Assembly: GCF_000243095.1 (NCBI RefSeq) | Contig: NZ_AHJE01000133.1 | Span: forward strand, 1-34,335 | Direction: 5' to 3' | DNA from: Cupriavidus basilensis OR16 | Lineage (GTDB): Bacteria; Pseudomonadota; Gammaproteobacteria; Burkholderiales; Burkholderiaceae | DNA: 34,335 bases | Shown here: positions 15,314 through 26,315 of the stretch, piece after piece | How positions within the stretch are numbered: the first letter of the stretch is position 1 | Layout of the letters: every line of letters begins with the position of its first letter | Notes under the pieces: generated by a model | Seen by the model: the letters and a program-made list of their open reading frames with translations, nothing else | Databases searched by the model: none | What the model was told of the DNA's origin: nothing | Position numbers and translations under genes: made by a program

Positions 15314-15329
15314 GAGCCGCCCGCGGCTC
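15314..15329 (-). other. Hairpin in the glpU-glpV gap
   Basis: GAGCCGC (15314-15320) and GCGGCTC (15323-15329) form a perfect 7-bp stem overlapping the glpU stop codon. The gap to glpV is 136 nt, the only wide gap in the operon. Such a stem could protect or attenuate the message so that the binding protein is made at a different level from the membrane parts. Confidence 0.35.
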
Positions 15330-15636
15330 AGCCCTTGCGCATCACCAGGCCCAGCGCAAGCATCGAGAGCACCAGGCTGATCCAGATCGAAGGCTCCTCC
15401 GCCAGGGCGAACCAAGCCATCATCTTCTCGCCTAGCCCCACCCACGCCAGGTTGATCCAGGCCGCGCACATCAGGCCGATGAACAGGCGGTCGCCGCGGG
15501 TGGTGGCGATGGGCAGGAAGCCCTTGCGCTCCATCGTCGGGGCGCGCGTCTCCCACATCGTCATACCGACCAGCATCACCGCGATGCTGATGAAGAACAC
15601 GGCCACCGGGGTGGTCCATACCATCCAGTTGAACAT
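15328..15636 (-). CDS. glpU: Small membrane protein of the glycerol ABC transporter locus (DUF2160 type)
   Basis: A 102-residue integral membrane protein. Three hydrophobic segments are visible: TTPVAVFFISIAVMLVGM (about 8-25), the middle LFIGLMCAAWINLAWVGLG (about 51-69) and the end WISLVLSMLALGLVM (about 84-98). Between them lies a cytosolic loop with METR-type residues and LPIATTRGDR. This matches GlpU of the rhizobial glpSTPQUV operon, a conserved DUF2160 protein of unknown role that always travels with this transporter. It begins 12 nt after glpQ. Its function is unknown; it may assist assembly or regulation of the permease. Confidence 0.82.
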   Translation of the reverse strand: MFNWMVWTTPVAVFFISIAVMLVGMTMWETRAPTMERKGFLPIATTRGDRLFIGLMCAAWINLAWVGLGEKMMAWFALAEEPSIWISLVLSMLALGLVMRKG

Positions 15637-15648
15637 GGCATCCTCTCC

Positions 15649-17352
<1,704 letters not shown>

Positions 17353-17356
<4 letters not shown>

Positions 17357-18237
17357 GCCACCAGCTCCTCGTTGACGTAATAACAGGTATGACGGTTGAA
17401 CACGGACAACCACACGGTCTCGCCCGCCTGCAGTGCCGCGCCCTCGTTGCCGAGCCGGCCGCGCACGGTGGCAGCGTGGCCGCTGGTGTCCTGCACGGTG
17501 GCGGTGACCAGCCAGTAGGTGCCAATGTCCTGCGCGCGCTCCACGCGCGCGGGCACGGCCTGCGGATCGGTGCTCGCGGCCAGGCGCAGGTACTCGGGGC
17601 GCACGCCGACCTTGAAGCTGCCGCCCGCCTGCAAAGCCGTGGCGACGGTGGGCGCGAACTCCGGCATATAGCGCCGCCCGGCAACTTCGATGGCGCCATC
17701 GCGCCATGCCCCCGCCAGGAAATTCATGCCCGGCGAGCCGATGAAGTTGCCAACGAAGGTATGCGCTGGCCGCTCGAACAGCGCATCGGCCGGCCCCACC
17801 TGCACCGCCCTGCCGCGCGACATCACCACCACCTGGTCGGCGAAGGTGAGCGCCTCGGTCTGGTCATGCGTGACGTAGATCAGCGTCAGCTGGAATTCGT
17901 GGTGAATCTCCTTGAGCTTGCGGCGCAACTGCCATTTCAGGTGCGGATCGATCACCGTGAGCGGCTCGTCGAACAGGATGGCCGATACGTCTTGGCGCAC
18001 CAGCCCGCGTCCGAGCGAGATCTTCTGCTTGGCGTCGGCCGCCAGGCCGCTGGCGCGGCGGTCCAGCGACGCGGACAGATCCAGCATCTCGGCCACGCGG
18101 CCCACGCGAGAGGGTCCAAGCAAGGCGTAGGCACCGCCGTCATTGAACGTGAACTTCAGCGGCAGCAGCGCGTAGTCCTCGTCCGATTGCGGATCGGGCC
18201 GGTACGAATGGGACAGGTCGAGGTCGATGCGTGTCAT
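17353..18237 (-). CDS. glpT: Glycerol ABC transporter ATPase GlpT with Walker A and Q-loop deleted
   Basis: The frame is open (294 residues), but the protein is about 75 residues short. It starts MTRIDLDLSHSY at 18237, two bases after the glpS stop (TGAGATG). After G-G-A-Y-A-L-L-G-P-S (residue 43) the expected G-C-G-K-T-T of Walker A is missing; the chain jumps straight to RVGRVAEMLDLSASLDRRAS, which normally follows the Q-loop region. The signature-like ADAKQKISLGRGLVR, Walker B (VSAILFDEPLTV) and H-loop (YVTHDQTEALTF) are all present, as is the TOBE-like C-terminal domain. The junction is near 18109 and in frame. Without Walker A and the Q-loop it should not bind ATP or couple to the permease, so it is probably inactive. 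An assembly collapse is the alternative. Confidence 0.85.
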
Positions 18238-18238
18238 C

Positions 18239-19338
<1,100 letters not shown>

Positions 19339-19494
19339 CGAGTCTCCGATTCCGAATGCCACATGCATCACATTGAAAGCGATGATGCAAACGCACAAAT
19401 CTTTGCTTCCCGCTCGTTTTAGAGCAAAAACGAACATAAAACAATCGTGCAGTGCATCATTTGTTTTCGTTTCTGTTTGAACTAGAATGCCGAC
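19339..19494. promoter_or_regulatory. Divergent glpS/glpR control region with GlpR-type operator candidate
   Basis: The 156-nt gap between the divergent glpS operon and glpR is much richer in A/T than its surroundings. It holds a perfect inverted repeat, TCGTTTT (19414-19420) and AAAACGA (19427-19433), around AGAGCA, about 76-95 nt from the glpS start. Further CGTTT/AAACG-type elements follow, such as CGAAC at 19431-19435 and TTTTCGTTTC near 19463-19474. Repeated CGTTT and CGAAC half-sites are typical of GlpR operators, so GlpR probably binds here and represses both directions until glycerol-3-phosphate accumulates. Confidence 0.6.
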
Positions 19495-20262
19495 ATGACG
19501 CTAAATCCACGCCAGACCGCCCTGCTGGAAGAGGTTCGCAGCCAGGGCTTCGCTTCCATCGACGAACTCGCGCGCAAGTTCGGGGTGACCCTGCAGACCG
19601 TGCGCCGGGACGTCAACCTGCTTGCCGAAAGCGGCATGCTGGCGCGCTTTCACGGTGGCGTGCGGGTGGAGGGCTCGACGGTGGAGAACATCGCCTATCG
19701 CCAGCGCCAGGTGCTCAATGCCGAGGGCAAGGCGCGCATTGCGCGCGCGGTGGCCAGCGCCGTGCCCGAGGGTTGCTCGTTGATCCTGAATATCGGCACC
19801 ACGGTCGAGGAGATCGCGCGCGAACTGATGCATCACCGCGGCCTGCGCGTGATCACCAACAACCTGAACGTGGCGAGCATCCTGGCCGACAACCCCGAAT
19901 GCGAAGTGATCGTCGCCGGCGGCGTGCTGCGCTCACGCGACCGCGGCATCGTGGGCGAGGCCACGGTGGAGTTCATCAGCCAGTTCAAGGTGGATATCGG
20001 CCTGATCGGCATCTCGGGCATCGAGGCCGATGGCACGCTGCGCGACTTCGATTTCCGCGAAGTGAAGGTAGCGCGGACCATCATCGAGCATTCGCGCGAA
20101 GTCTGGCTGGCGGCGGACGCCAGCAAGTTCAACCGGCAGGCCATGGTGGAACTGGCGCACGTCTCGGAAATCGACCGGCTCTTCACCGACGAGCCGGTGA
20201 AGCCGCCGTTCGAGAGCATGCTGGAAGAAAGCGGAGTGCGCTGTGTGGTCGCGCAGCCCTGA
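19495..20262 (+). CDS. glpR: DeoR-family glycerol regulator GlpR
   Basis: A 255-residue DeoR-type repressor. The N-terminal helix-turn-helix (residues 4-55) reads RQTALLEEVRSQGFASIDEL, then LQTVRRDVNLLAESGML and the DeoR hallmark R-F-H-G-G-V. The C-terminal sugar-phosphate sensor domain has L-I-L-N-I-G-T-T-V-E-E-I and VITNNLNVASILADNPECEV, followed by the family motif V-I-V-A-G-G-V-L-R. Length and motifs are normal, so it is intact. It should bind glycerol-3-phosphate and control the divergent glpSTPQUV operon and perhaps glpK-glpD, which lie 1.7 kb further on. It is followed by a strong hairpin. Confidence 0.9.
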   Translation: MTLNPRQTALLEEVRSQGFASIDELARKFGVTLQTVRRDVNLLAESGMLARFHGGVRVEGSTVENIAYRQRQVLNAEGKARIARAVASAVPEGCSLILNIGTTVEEIARELMHHRGLRVITNNLNVASILADNPECEVIVAGGVLRSRDRGIVGEATVEFISQFKVDIGLIGISGIEADGTLRDFDFREVKVARTIIEHSREVWLAADASKFNRQAMVELAHVSEIDRLFTDEPVKPPFESMLEESGVRCVVAQP

Positions 20263-20276
20263 GAGCGGCCAGCCAC

Positions 20277-20307
20277 GGCACCGCCTCCCCGTGGGCGAGG
20301 CGGTGCC
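20277..20307. terminator. Strong hairpin at the glpR/purU junction
   Basis: GGCACCGCCTC (20277-20287) and GAGGCGGTGCC (20297-20307) form a perfect 11-bp stem around a 9-nt loop that can pair further (CCC-GTG-GGC). No U-run follows. It probably ends the glpR message. The purU remnant begins within about 4 nt of its right arm, so the purU deletion seems to end here. Confidence 0.6.
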
Positions 20308-20310
20308 GGC

Positions 20311-20988
20311 GGCGCCGATCAGCTTCACGCCACGGTCGTGCGCCTGGTAGTAGGGCTTGGCGCCCTTGAAGCTGGGCAGGAAGGAGTGATGAATATTGAT
20401 GGCGCGGCCGGCCAGCTTGCGGCACAGGTCGTCGGAGAGCACCTGCGCGCCAGCACCACCAGGTCGATGTTCTGCTCACGCACGATCTCGAACACCTTGT
20501 TCTCTTGCGCGGCCTTCTGCTCGGCCGAGGCGTTCATCATCGGCAGGTGGAAGAACGGAATATCGTACGACGCGGCGAGCTGGTAGAAATCGCGGTGGTT
20601 CGACACGATGGCGGCGATCTCCACCGGCAGGCCGCTGGCCTTGGCGCGGAACAGCAGGTCGTTCAGGCAACAGCAGGTCGTTCAGGCAATGGCCGATCTT
20701 CGACACCATGATCATGACGCGCGGCTTGACGCTGGCATCGAACAGGTCCCACTGCATGGCGAACTGATCGCCAATCGGCGCGAAAGCGGCCTTCAGCGTG
20801 GCCAGGTCCGGGCCGCCGGCAGCCGGGGTGAAATGCACCCGCATGAAGAAGCGGCCGGTGAACTCATCGCCGTACTGGTCGGAATCGACGATATTGCAGC
20901 CGTGCTGGAACAGCAGGCCCGAGACGGCATGGACGATGCCCGGCTGGTCCGGGCAGGAAATGGTGAGAATGAATCCGGTATTGCTCAT
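20311..20988 (-). pseudogene. purU: Formyltetrahydrofolate deformylase PurU, multiply broken
   Basis: PurU splits 10-formyl-tetrahydrofolate into formate and tetrahydrofolate. The N-terminal ACT domain is readable (FILTISCPDQPGIVHAVSG, then GCNIVDSDQYGDEFTGRFFM), then VMIMVSKIGHCLNDLL (residues 91-106). There a perfect 19-bp tandem duplication (20650-20687) shifts the frame. In the second frame VEIAAIVSNHRDFYQLAASY and NKVFEIVREQNIDLVVLAR follow. After L-A-R seven bases are missing near 20445, which removes the expected Y-M and shifts the frame again; the third frame gives QVLSDDLCRKLAGRAINIHH and SFLPSFKGAKPYYQAHDRGV. The protein then stops matching after K-L-I-G-A, so about 60 C-terminal residues, including the family's conserved Asp region, are gone. 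It is a clear pseudogene, 29 nt downstream of the Nudix gene. Confidence 0.88.
20650..20687. repeat. 19-bp perfect tandem duplication inside purU
   Basis: AACAGCAGGTCGTTCAGGC occurs at 20650-20668 and again at 20669-20687. Since 19 is not a multiple of three, the second copy shifts the purU frame. This is a replication-slippage type lesion. Confidence 0.92.
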
Positions 20989-21017
20989 CGTGTGTGGTTT
21001 TGTCTAGTGCGCGCCGA

Positions 21018-21878
21018 TCAAGGGCGGGGGATGCCGGGGGCGCTCCAGCCGCGGCGATTGAGCGCATCCAGCGTCACCAGGGTCGCGTCGACCGTCATGG
21101 CGCCATCCGCCATGATAGCAAGCAATGCCTGCGGGTCGATACGGCGGTGCTCGGCCACCTCCCCGTCGCGGTTATGCGGCACGAAATCCGGCGGCAGCAA
21201 CAGGTCGTACACGTATACGGCCTCCCACTGCACGCCCTCGGGGATTTCACGCAGCACTTCGATCACGCCGTGCGCCTCGGCGCGCTGGGCCAGCACGGGC
21301 GGAATGCCGGACTCCTCGTCGCACTCGCGCACCAGCGTGGCGAGCGGATCGCTGCCGTGCGGCATGCCGCCAGCCACCAGGTTGTCCCACATGCCGGGGT
21401 CGACCGCCTTGGCGGCGCTGCGCCGTGAAATCCACAGCGCGCGCTCGCCGGCAATGATGCCGTTCATGTGCGAGGCAAAGGTCAGCAGCCCCAGAAAGCG
21501 CGCCGCGGCGCGCTCGATCACCGCGAAGGCCGGCGCCGCGAGTTCCGGCGTGACGGCAAACAACTCGTCGCGCCAGCCGCGCACATGGCCGGCGTCCGCC
21601 AGCCAGTGCGCCAGCGCTTTGAGCGCGGCACTGCGAGCGGGGCCATCGCCGCAGTCCGGCAGCAGTGCGACGCCGCCATTGTGCAGCTCGCCCAGCACGG
21701 CCGGCACCGCATCCTGCGCGCGCAGGACAAGCGCATGCGCGCGCGGCAGCCAGCCCACCTGGCGCCCTTCCACGGTCAGCCGCAAATGCGCGCCGGCATC
21801 GAAGCGGCTGCGCGCCACGAGCGAGGCGCGGATGCGGGAAACGGCGGGGCTCGGGCTCTCGGGCAAGGTATTGGACAT
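21018..21878 (-). CDS. Nudix hydrolase with an N-terminal DUF4743 domain
   Basis: A 286-residue protein. I took the ATG at 21878, although the ribosome site is weak, because the frame upstream is antisense to glpK. The N-terminal half (to about residue 130) resembles the DUF4743 domain found before some Nudix domains, ending ARFLGLLTFASHMNGI. The Nudix box reads G-G-M-P-H-G-S, six residues, then R-E-C-D-E-E-S-G-I: the R-E-x-x-E-E-x-G core that binds the metal is complete, whereas the position of the first Glu is Ser. Relatives are linked to thiamine diphosphate pyrophosphokinase-like Nudix proteins of eukaryotes that clean up damaged thiamine diphosphate, so a nucleotide or cofactor-housekeeping role is plausible. 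It is divergent from glpK (66-nt gap) and followed by the purU remnant. Confidence 0.82.
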   Translation of the reverse strand: MSNTLPESPSPAVSRIRASLVARSRFDAGAHLRLTVEGRQVGWLPRAHALVLRAQDAVPAVLGELHNGGVALLPDCGDGPARSAALKALAHWLADAGHVRGWRDELFAVTPELAAPAFAVIERAAARFLGLLTFASHMNGIIAGERALWISRRSAAKAVDPGMWDNLVAGGMPHGSDPLATLVRECDEESGIPPVLAQRAEAHGVIEVLREIPEGVQWEAVYVYDLLLPPDFVPHNRDGEVAEHRRIDPQALLAIMADGAMTVDATLVTLDALNRRGWSAPGIPRP

Positions 21879-21944
21879 GAAGGATCCCGGCGGCCGGCAA
21901 GGCACGCCTGTAACGGTAAAAGCAGTCAATCCAGGACAAGACGC

Positions 21945-23507
21945 ATGAAGCAAAATCAGCCTTCGGGCCTGCCGCAATTCGTGCTGGCACTCGACCAGGG
22001 CACCAGTAGCTCGCGCGCGATCCTGTTCGATCACGCCGGCAACGTGGCGCGGGTCGCGCAGCGCGAGTTCCGGCAATATTACCCGCACCCCGGCCATGTC
22101 GAGCACGATCCCTACGAGATCTGGCAGTCGCAGCTGGCGGTCGCGCACGAGGTGCTGAACGATGCCGGCGTCGCGGCCAGCCAGGTGAGCGCCATCGGCA
22201 TCACCAACCAGCGCGAGACCACCGTGCTGTGGGACCGCCAGACCGGCGAGCCCATCGGCCGCGCGCTGGTCTGGCAGGATCGCCGCACCGCGCCGATGTG
22301 CGAGGCGTTGCAGGCCGACGGCTACGGCGAGCTGTTCCGCGACAAGACCGGCCTGATCATCGACGCCTACTTCTCCGGCACCAAGCTGCGCTGGATGCTC
22401 GACAACACCGAGGGCGCACGCGAGCGCGCGGCGCGTGGCGAGCTGGCGTTCGGCACAGTCGACAGCTGGCTGATCTGGCAACTGACGGACGGCAAGCGCC
22501 ATGTCACCGATGTCTCCAACGCGTCGCGCACCATGCTGTTCAACATCCACACCTTCCAGTGGGACGACGCCCTGCTTGGCCTGCTGGACATCCCGCGCAG
22601 CTTGTTGCCCGAGGTGGTGCCCTCCAGCGGCGAGGTGGCACGCACGGCGTTGCGCCTGTTTGGCGCGCAGATCCCCATTGCCGGCATCGCCGGCGACCAG
22701 CAGGCCGCCACCTACGGCCAGGCCTGCCTGTCGCCGGGCATGGCCAAGAACACCTACGGCACGGGCTGCTTCCTGCTGATGAACACGGGCGCGCAGCCAG
22801 TGACTTCGCAAAACCGCCTGCTCACCACCATCGGCTGGCAACTGGGCGGCACCACGCCGGCAGCGAGCCGCACGCAGTATTGCCTTGAAGGCGGCGTGTT
22901 CATGGGCGGAGCCACCATCCAGTGGCTGCGCGACGGGCTGCAGATCATCAATAGCGCGCCCGAGGTGGAGCCGCTGGCGCGCCAGTGCGACGACACCGAG
23001 GGCGTGGTGCTGGTGCCGGCCTTTGCCGGCTTGGGTGCGCCGCACTGGGACCCGTTCGCGCGCGGCACGCTGATCGGCCTGACACGCGGCACCGGACGCC
23101 CGCACATTGCCCGCGCCGCGCTGGAGTCGATCGCACTGCAGAGCGTGGATGTGCTGGACGCCATGCAAAAGGATGCCGGCATCTCGCTGGCCGAGTTGCG
23201 CGTGGATGGCGGTGCGTCGCGCAGCGATCTGCTGATGCAGATGCAGGCCGACCTGCTCGGCACGGCCGTGGTCCGCCCGCGCGTGACCGAGACCACCGCG
23301 CTTGGCGCCGCCTACCTGGCGGGCCTCGCCACCGGCTACTGGAGCGGCGAGGACGAGATCGCCAGCCAGTGGCAGGTTGAGCATCGCTTCGAGCCGAACC
23401 TTAGCGCCGACGCGCGCGCGTACCGGCTCTGGCGCTGGCATCGCGCGGTAGAGCGCGCGCGCGACTGGGCGCGGGAGGATGGCGCGCCACCGCACTCGAC
23501 AAGCTGA
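21945..23507 (+). CDS. glpK: Glycerol kinase
   Basis: A 520-residue cytosolic enzyme that phosphorylates glycerol to sn-glycerol-3-phosphate with ATP. The ATG at 21945 has AGGA 9-12 nt upstream. FGGY-kinase landmarks: FVLALDQGTSSSRAILFDHA at the N-terminus (phosphate-binding loop), ITNQRETTVLWDR, V-W-Q-D-R-R, the substrate-binding IDAYFSGTKLRWML, the second-domain IAGIAGDQQAATYGQ with its catalytic Asp, KNTYGTGCFLLMNTG, and the C-terminal LRVDGGASRSDLLMQ. Length is normal and nothing is broken. It is followed by glpD 92 nt later on the same strand and very probably shares its promoter region with the Nudix gene. Confidence 0.96.
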   Translation: MKQNQPSGLPQFVLALDQGTSSSRAILFDHAGNVARVAQREFRQYYPHPGHVEHDPYEIWQSQLAVAHEVLNDAGVAASQVSAIGITNQRETTVLWDRQTGEPIGRALVWQDRRTAPMCEALQADGYGELFRDKTGLIIDAYFSGTKLRWMLDNTEGARERAARGELAFGTVDSWLIWQLTDGKRHVTDVSNASRTMLFNIHTFQWDDALLGLLDIPRSLLPEVVPSSGEVARTALRLFGAQIPIAGIAGDQQAATYGQACLSPGMAKNTYGTGCFLLMNTGAQPVTSQNRLLTTIGWQLGGTTPAASRTQYCLEGGVFMGGATIQWLRDGLQIINSAPEVEPLARQCDDTEGVVLVPAFAGLGAPHWDPFARGTLIGLTRGTGRPHIARAALESIALQSVDVLDAMQKDAGISLAELRVDGGASRSDLLMQMQADLLGTAVVRPRVTETTALGAAYLAGLATGYWSGEDEIASQWQVEHRFEPNLSADARAYRLWRWHRAVERARDWAREDGAPPHSTS

Positions 23508-23599
23508 GCGCGGGCCGGGCGCGGCGCACAGGCTACACGCAAGCAACATACAAGCAACACCGCACCACCGCAACACGCATTCGCATCAAACAAGGAATC

Positions 23600-25204
23600 A
23601 TGCAGACACTGCAAACCCCCATCCTGCCGCCCGACCGCGCCACCCTGCTCGCCACCCTCGAGCGCGAGCCGAAGTGGGATGTCATCGTCATCGGCGGCGG
23701 CGCCACCGGCCTGGGCACGGCGGTGGACGCCGCCTCGCGTGGCTACCGCACGCTGCTGGTGGAAGCCGCCGACTTCGCCAAAGGCACCTCTAGCAAGGCC
23801 ACCAAGCTGGTCCATGGCGGCGTGCGCTACCTCGCGCAGGGCAATATCAGCCTGGTGCGCGAGGCGCTGCATGAGCGCGGCCTGCTGGCCCGCAACGCGC
23901 CGCACCTGGTGTGGCCGCTCGGCTTCGTGGTACCGGCCTACCAGTTGTTCGACCAGCCCTTCTACGGCATCGGCCTGAAGCTTTACGACATGCTGGCCGG
24001 CGGGCTCAACCTGTCCGGCAGCCGCTGGCTCAACCACCGCGAAACACTGGCGGCGGCGCCGACCCTGGCCGAGCACGTGGGGGGACGGCCCCTGCGCGGC
24101 GGCAACCTGTATTTCGACGGGCAGTTCGACGACGCCCGCCTGGCCATCGCGCTGATGCGCACGCTGTTCGACGTGGGCGGCACTGCCATCAACTACCTGC
24201 GCGTGAGCGGGCTGTCGCAGCGCAACGGCGTGATCGACGGTGTCACCGTGCACGACGTGCTGGGCGAGGCCAGCTTCGATCTCAAGGCATCTTGCGTGAT
24301 CAACGCCACCGGCGTGTGGGTCGATGCCGTGCGCCAGATGGAAGACGGCCACGCGCGCAGCATGGTCGCGCCCAGCCAGGGCGTGCACCTGACCTTGCCG
24401 CGCAGCTTCCTGCCCAGCGACCGCGCCATCCTGATCCCCAAGACCGACGACGGCCGGGTGCTGTTCGTGGTGCCCTGGAACGGCCACACCATCATCGGCA
24501 CCACCGATACGCCGCGCAAGGACCTGCCACTGGAGCCGCGCGCCGGCGCCGACGATGTGGATTTCATCCTGGAGACCGCCACGCGCTACCTGTCGCGCGC
24601 ACCAACCCGCGCCGACGTGACCAGCGTCTGGGCCGGGCTGCGCCCGCTGGTCAAGGCCACCGGCGAAGCGTCCACCGCCTCGCTCTCGCGCGAGCACACC
24701 ATCCTGGTGTCCAAGGCCGGCCTGATCACCGTCACCGGCGGCAAGTGGACCACCTACCGCAAGATGGCCGAGGACGTGGTGGGCACGGCCATCCAGCGCC
24801 AGATGCTGCCGGCCGCGCCCTGCGTGACCGCGCAACTGCCGTTGCACGGCGCGCAAGGCTTGCCGGCGAACCTGCCACCGCCCGGCAGCAGCTCGCCGGA
24901 CCGTTACTACGGCAACGAGCTCGGCATGCTGCACGCGCTGCCCGGCAACGACGAAATGCTGGTGCCCGGGGCCGGGCTGACCGCCGCCCATGTGCGCTTT
25001 GCCGCGCGTTTCGAGCTGGCACGGCGGGTCGAGGACGTGCTGGCACGGCGCAATCGCGCGCTGTTCCTGGAGGCCGGCGCCGCCAGCGCGGCAGCACCCC
25101 GGGTGGCCGCAATCCTGGCCGAGGAGCACGGCCACGACGCCGCGTGGCAGGCCGCCGAGGTGGAGAGCTTCCGGGCACTGGCAAGCGGCTATATGCTGCC
25201 TTGA
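23600..25204 (+). CDS. glpD: Aerobic glycerol-3-phosphate dehydrogenase
   Basis: A 534-residue FAD enzyme of the inner membrane surface that oxidises glycerol-3-phosphate to dihydroxyacetone phosphate and passes electrons to ubiquinone. The ATG at 23600 has AAGGA upstream. The N-terminal dinucleotide fold is DVIVIGGGATGLGTAVDAAS (residues 27-46). GlpD signatures follow: TSSKATKLVHGGVRYLAQGN, then FVVPWNGHTIIGTTDT and V-T-G-G-K-W-T-T-Y-R-K-M-A-E-D, the C-terminal FAD_Gly3P motif. The C-terminal domain carries RFELARRVEDVLARRNRALF. It is complete. With glpK it forms the operative core of glycerol catabolism; a hairpin follows directly. Confidence 0.96.
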   Translation: MQTLQTPILPPDRATLLATLEREPKWDVIVIGGGATGLGTAVDAASRGYRTLLVEAADFAKGTSSKATKLVHGGVRYLAQGNISLVREALHERGLLARNAPHLVWPLGFVVPAYQLFDQPFYGIGLKLYDMLAGGLNLSGSRWLNHRETLAAAPTLAEHVGGRPLRGGNLYFDGQFDDARLAIALMRTLFDVGGTAINYLRVSGLSQRNGVIDGVTVHDVLGEASFDLKASCVINATGVWVDAVRQMEDGHARSMVAPSQGVHLTLPRSFLPSDRAILIPKTDDGRVLFVVPWNGHTIIGTTDTPRKDLPLEPRAGADDVDFILETATRYLSRAPTRADVTSVWAGLRPLVKATGEASTASLSREHTILVSKAGLITVTGGKWTTYRKMAEDVVGTAIQRQMLPAAPCVTAQLPLHGAQGLPANLPPPGSSSPDRYYGNELGMLHALPGNDEMLVPGAGLTAAHVRFAARFELARRVEDVLARRNRALFLEAGAASAAAPRVAAILAEEHGHDAAWQAAEVESFRALASGYMLP

Positions 25205-25211
25205 GGAACGA

Positions 25212-25239
25212 CGCGCGACAGGGTTGTACCTGTCGCGCG
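25212..25239 (+). terminator. Hairpin after glpD
   Basis: CGCGCGACAGG (25212-25222) and CCTGTCGCGCG (25229-25239) form a perfect 11-bp stem with a 6-nt loop, 7 nt after the glpD stop. There is no U-tract, but the position suggests the end of the glpKD transcript. Confidence 0.65.
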
Positions 25240-25376
25240 CAAGCCGCTCACGGCGCGCTATTTCTACGCCAACTGCCACGCGGCCAGGTAGGCCTCAAGC
25301 CGGTCATCGCCAGAACATTTTGGTGCTTGTGCCCTGGCCGAGCGATAATGCGGGTTATCGAATCAGGGAGAACACC

Positions 25377-25763
25377 ATGGACGAGATTGATGATCTGTCC
25401 GATCTGCCGATGCCCCGCTTTATCTGGGGCTTCGCGATCTTCACGCCCAAGGGCGGCGAGGTCATGCATGACGAATTTGAATATCTGACCCACACCCGCG
25501 CGCCCCGCTTCACCTGCCGGGTGGTCGAACTGGAAGACATGCCGGTCGACAGCGAGGAAAGCGGCATCGACGGGCGCATCGTGCATTACGACGAGCCCGG
25601 CCGCCTGTTCTACATCTCCGATGCCGGCATCGCGCTGGTGAACTTTGAGCTGTTCGACAAAGTGCCGGAGAAGCAGAAACTCAAGAAAATCTGCGACGAG
25701 GCCATCGAGAACTGGATGCTTCGCCGCGATTTCCTCGACTCGGAAGAAGGCGAAGAGGGCTGA
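25377..25763 (+). CDS. Conserved hypothetical protein, acidic, 128 residues
   Basis: The ATG at 25377 has AGGGAG 5-10 nt upstream, which decides the start. The protein begins MDEIDDLSDLPMPRFIWGFA, continues with FEYLTHTRAPRFTCRVVELE and ends in an acidic tail, DSEEGEEG. It has one Cys in each half, no signal peptide and no membrane segment, so it is cytosolic. The composition is strongly acidic, with a soluble alpha/beta appearance. I do not recognise the family and assign no function. It is well separated from glpD (172 nt and a hairpin) and ends at a very strong terminator, so it is probably transcribed alone. Confidence 0.75.
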   Translation: MDEIDDLSDLPMPRFIWGFAIFTPKGGEVMHDEFEYLTHTRAPRFTCRVVELEDMPVDSEESGIDGRIVHYDEPGRLFYISDAGIALVNFELFDKVPEKQKLKKICDEAIENWMLRRDFLDSEEGEEG

Positions 25764-25895
25764 GCGCCCTTTGCTTCACCCCGAGGCGACGACGGCCAGC
25801 ACAGGCCGTGGTCCGCCCAGGCGTGCCTCGCCGGGCAACCGCATCGCCAGGATTTCCCACACCATAGGGAAGGCCGCCGGAAGACATCCCCTCAA

Positions 25896-25934
25896 AAGCA
25901 AAACGCCCGCTGAAACCCAGCGGGCGTTTTGCTT
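25896..25934. terminator. Very strong bidirectional intrinsic terminator
   Basis: A perfect 17-bp stem, AAGCAAAACGCCCGCTG at 25896-25912 and its complement at 25918-25934, around a 5-nt loop. The stem carries A4 on one side and T4 on the other, so both strands have a U-run at the foot. It lies between the convergent genes at 25377-25763 and 26031-26315. The rest of the 267-nt gap holds nothing that I recognise. Confidence 0.88.
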
Positions 25935-26030
25935 GTTCCCAGCTTGCTACGGACCTGCGTGCCGCACCGTTCGCGTGGACATAAACGCACAAACCAGTGC
26001 TTCATGCCCGCCCTGCCCAGCATGCCGCAA

Positions 26031-26315
26031 TCAGGCCGCGGCGCCTTCCTGCGGCAGGCCGCGTTCCAGCGCTTCCTTCACGAGGCCGCTCATGCCACCG
26101 GCATGCGCCGGCGCCAGTGCCTGCAGGCGCTTCACCAGTTCAGCATCCAGCTTGCAGGCAAACGGCACCAGGCCTTGTTCCTGGTCGAGCCGGCGCTGTT
26201 CGCGACGATCGACCTTGGCCGGGCCGGTATCGCGCCCGGCACGGACGGCGGCGGACAGCTTGAGGCTGTTCGCGAGTTTCAACGCTTTGTTCTTTTCGAG
26301 GTCGGTCTTTTTCAC
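26031..26315 (-). CDS. Small basic protein with possible ribbon-helix-helix C-terminus
   Basis: A 94-residue protein starting at a GTG (26315), with GGA 9 nt upstream. The reading frame has earlier ATGs only far upstream in sequence that looks non-coding. The N-terminal half is very basic and helical (KKTDLEKNKALKLANSLKLS, then KVDRREQRRLDQEQG). The C-terminal half, VPFACKLDAELVKRLQALAP, then MSGLVKEALERGL, has the strand-helix-helix spacing of ribbon-helix-helix (CopG/Arc) DNA-binding folds. That is pattern-matching only. A DNA-binding or regulatory role is inferred. No toxin-like partner is evident nearby. Confidence 0.55.
   Translation of the reverse strand: MKKTDLEKNKALKLANSLKLSAAVRAGRDTGPAKVDRREQRRLDQEQGLVPFACKLDAELVKRLQALAPAHAGGMSGLVKEALERGLPQEGAAA

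Noticed and set aside
19452..20369. Alternative plus-strand frame over glpR, rich in Arg and Gly
   Set aside because: It has no family motifs, and the DeoR frame at 19495-20262 explains the region fully.
21018..23576. Very long minus-strand open frame (over 850 codons) covering the Nudix gene and all of glpK's opposite strand
   Set aside because: Only the last 286 codons match a protein family (Nudix); the rest is antisense to an intact glpK, and long shadow frames are expected at this GC content.
23336..25279. Minus-strand open frame of about 647 codons opposite glpD
   Set aside because: It is composed of His/Gly/Arg/Ala-rich antisense sequence without motifs; glpD on the plus strand is complete and well supported.
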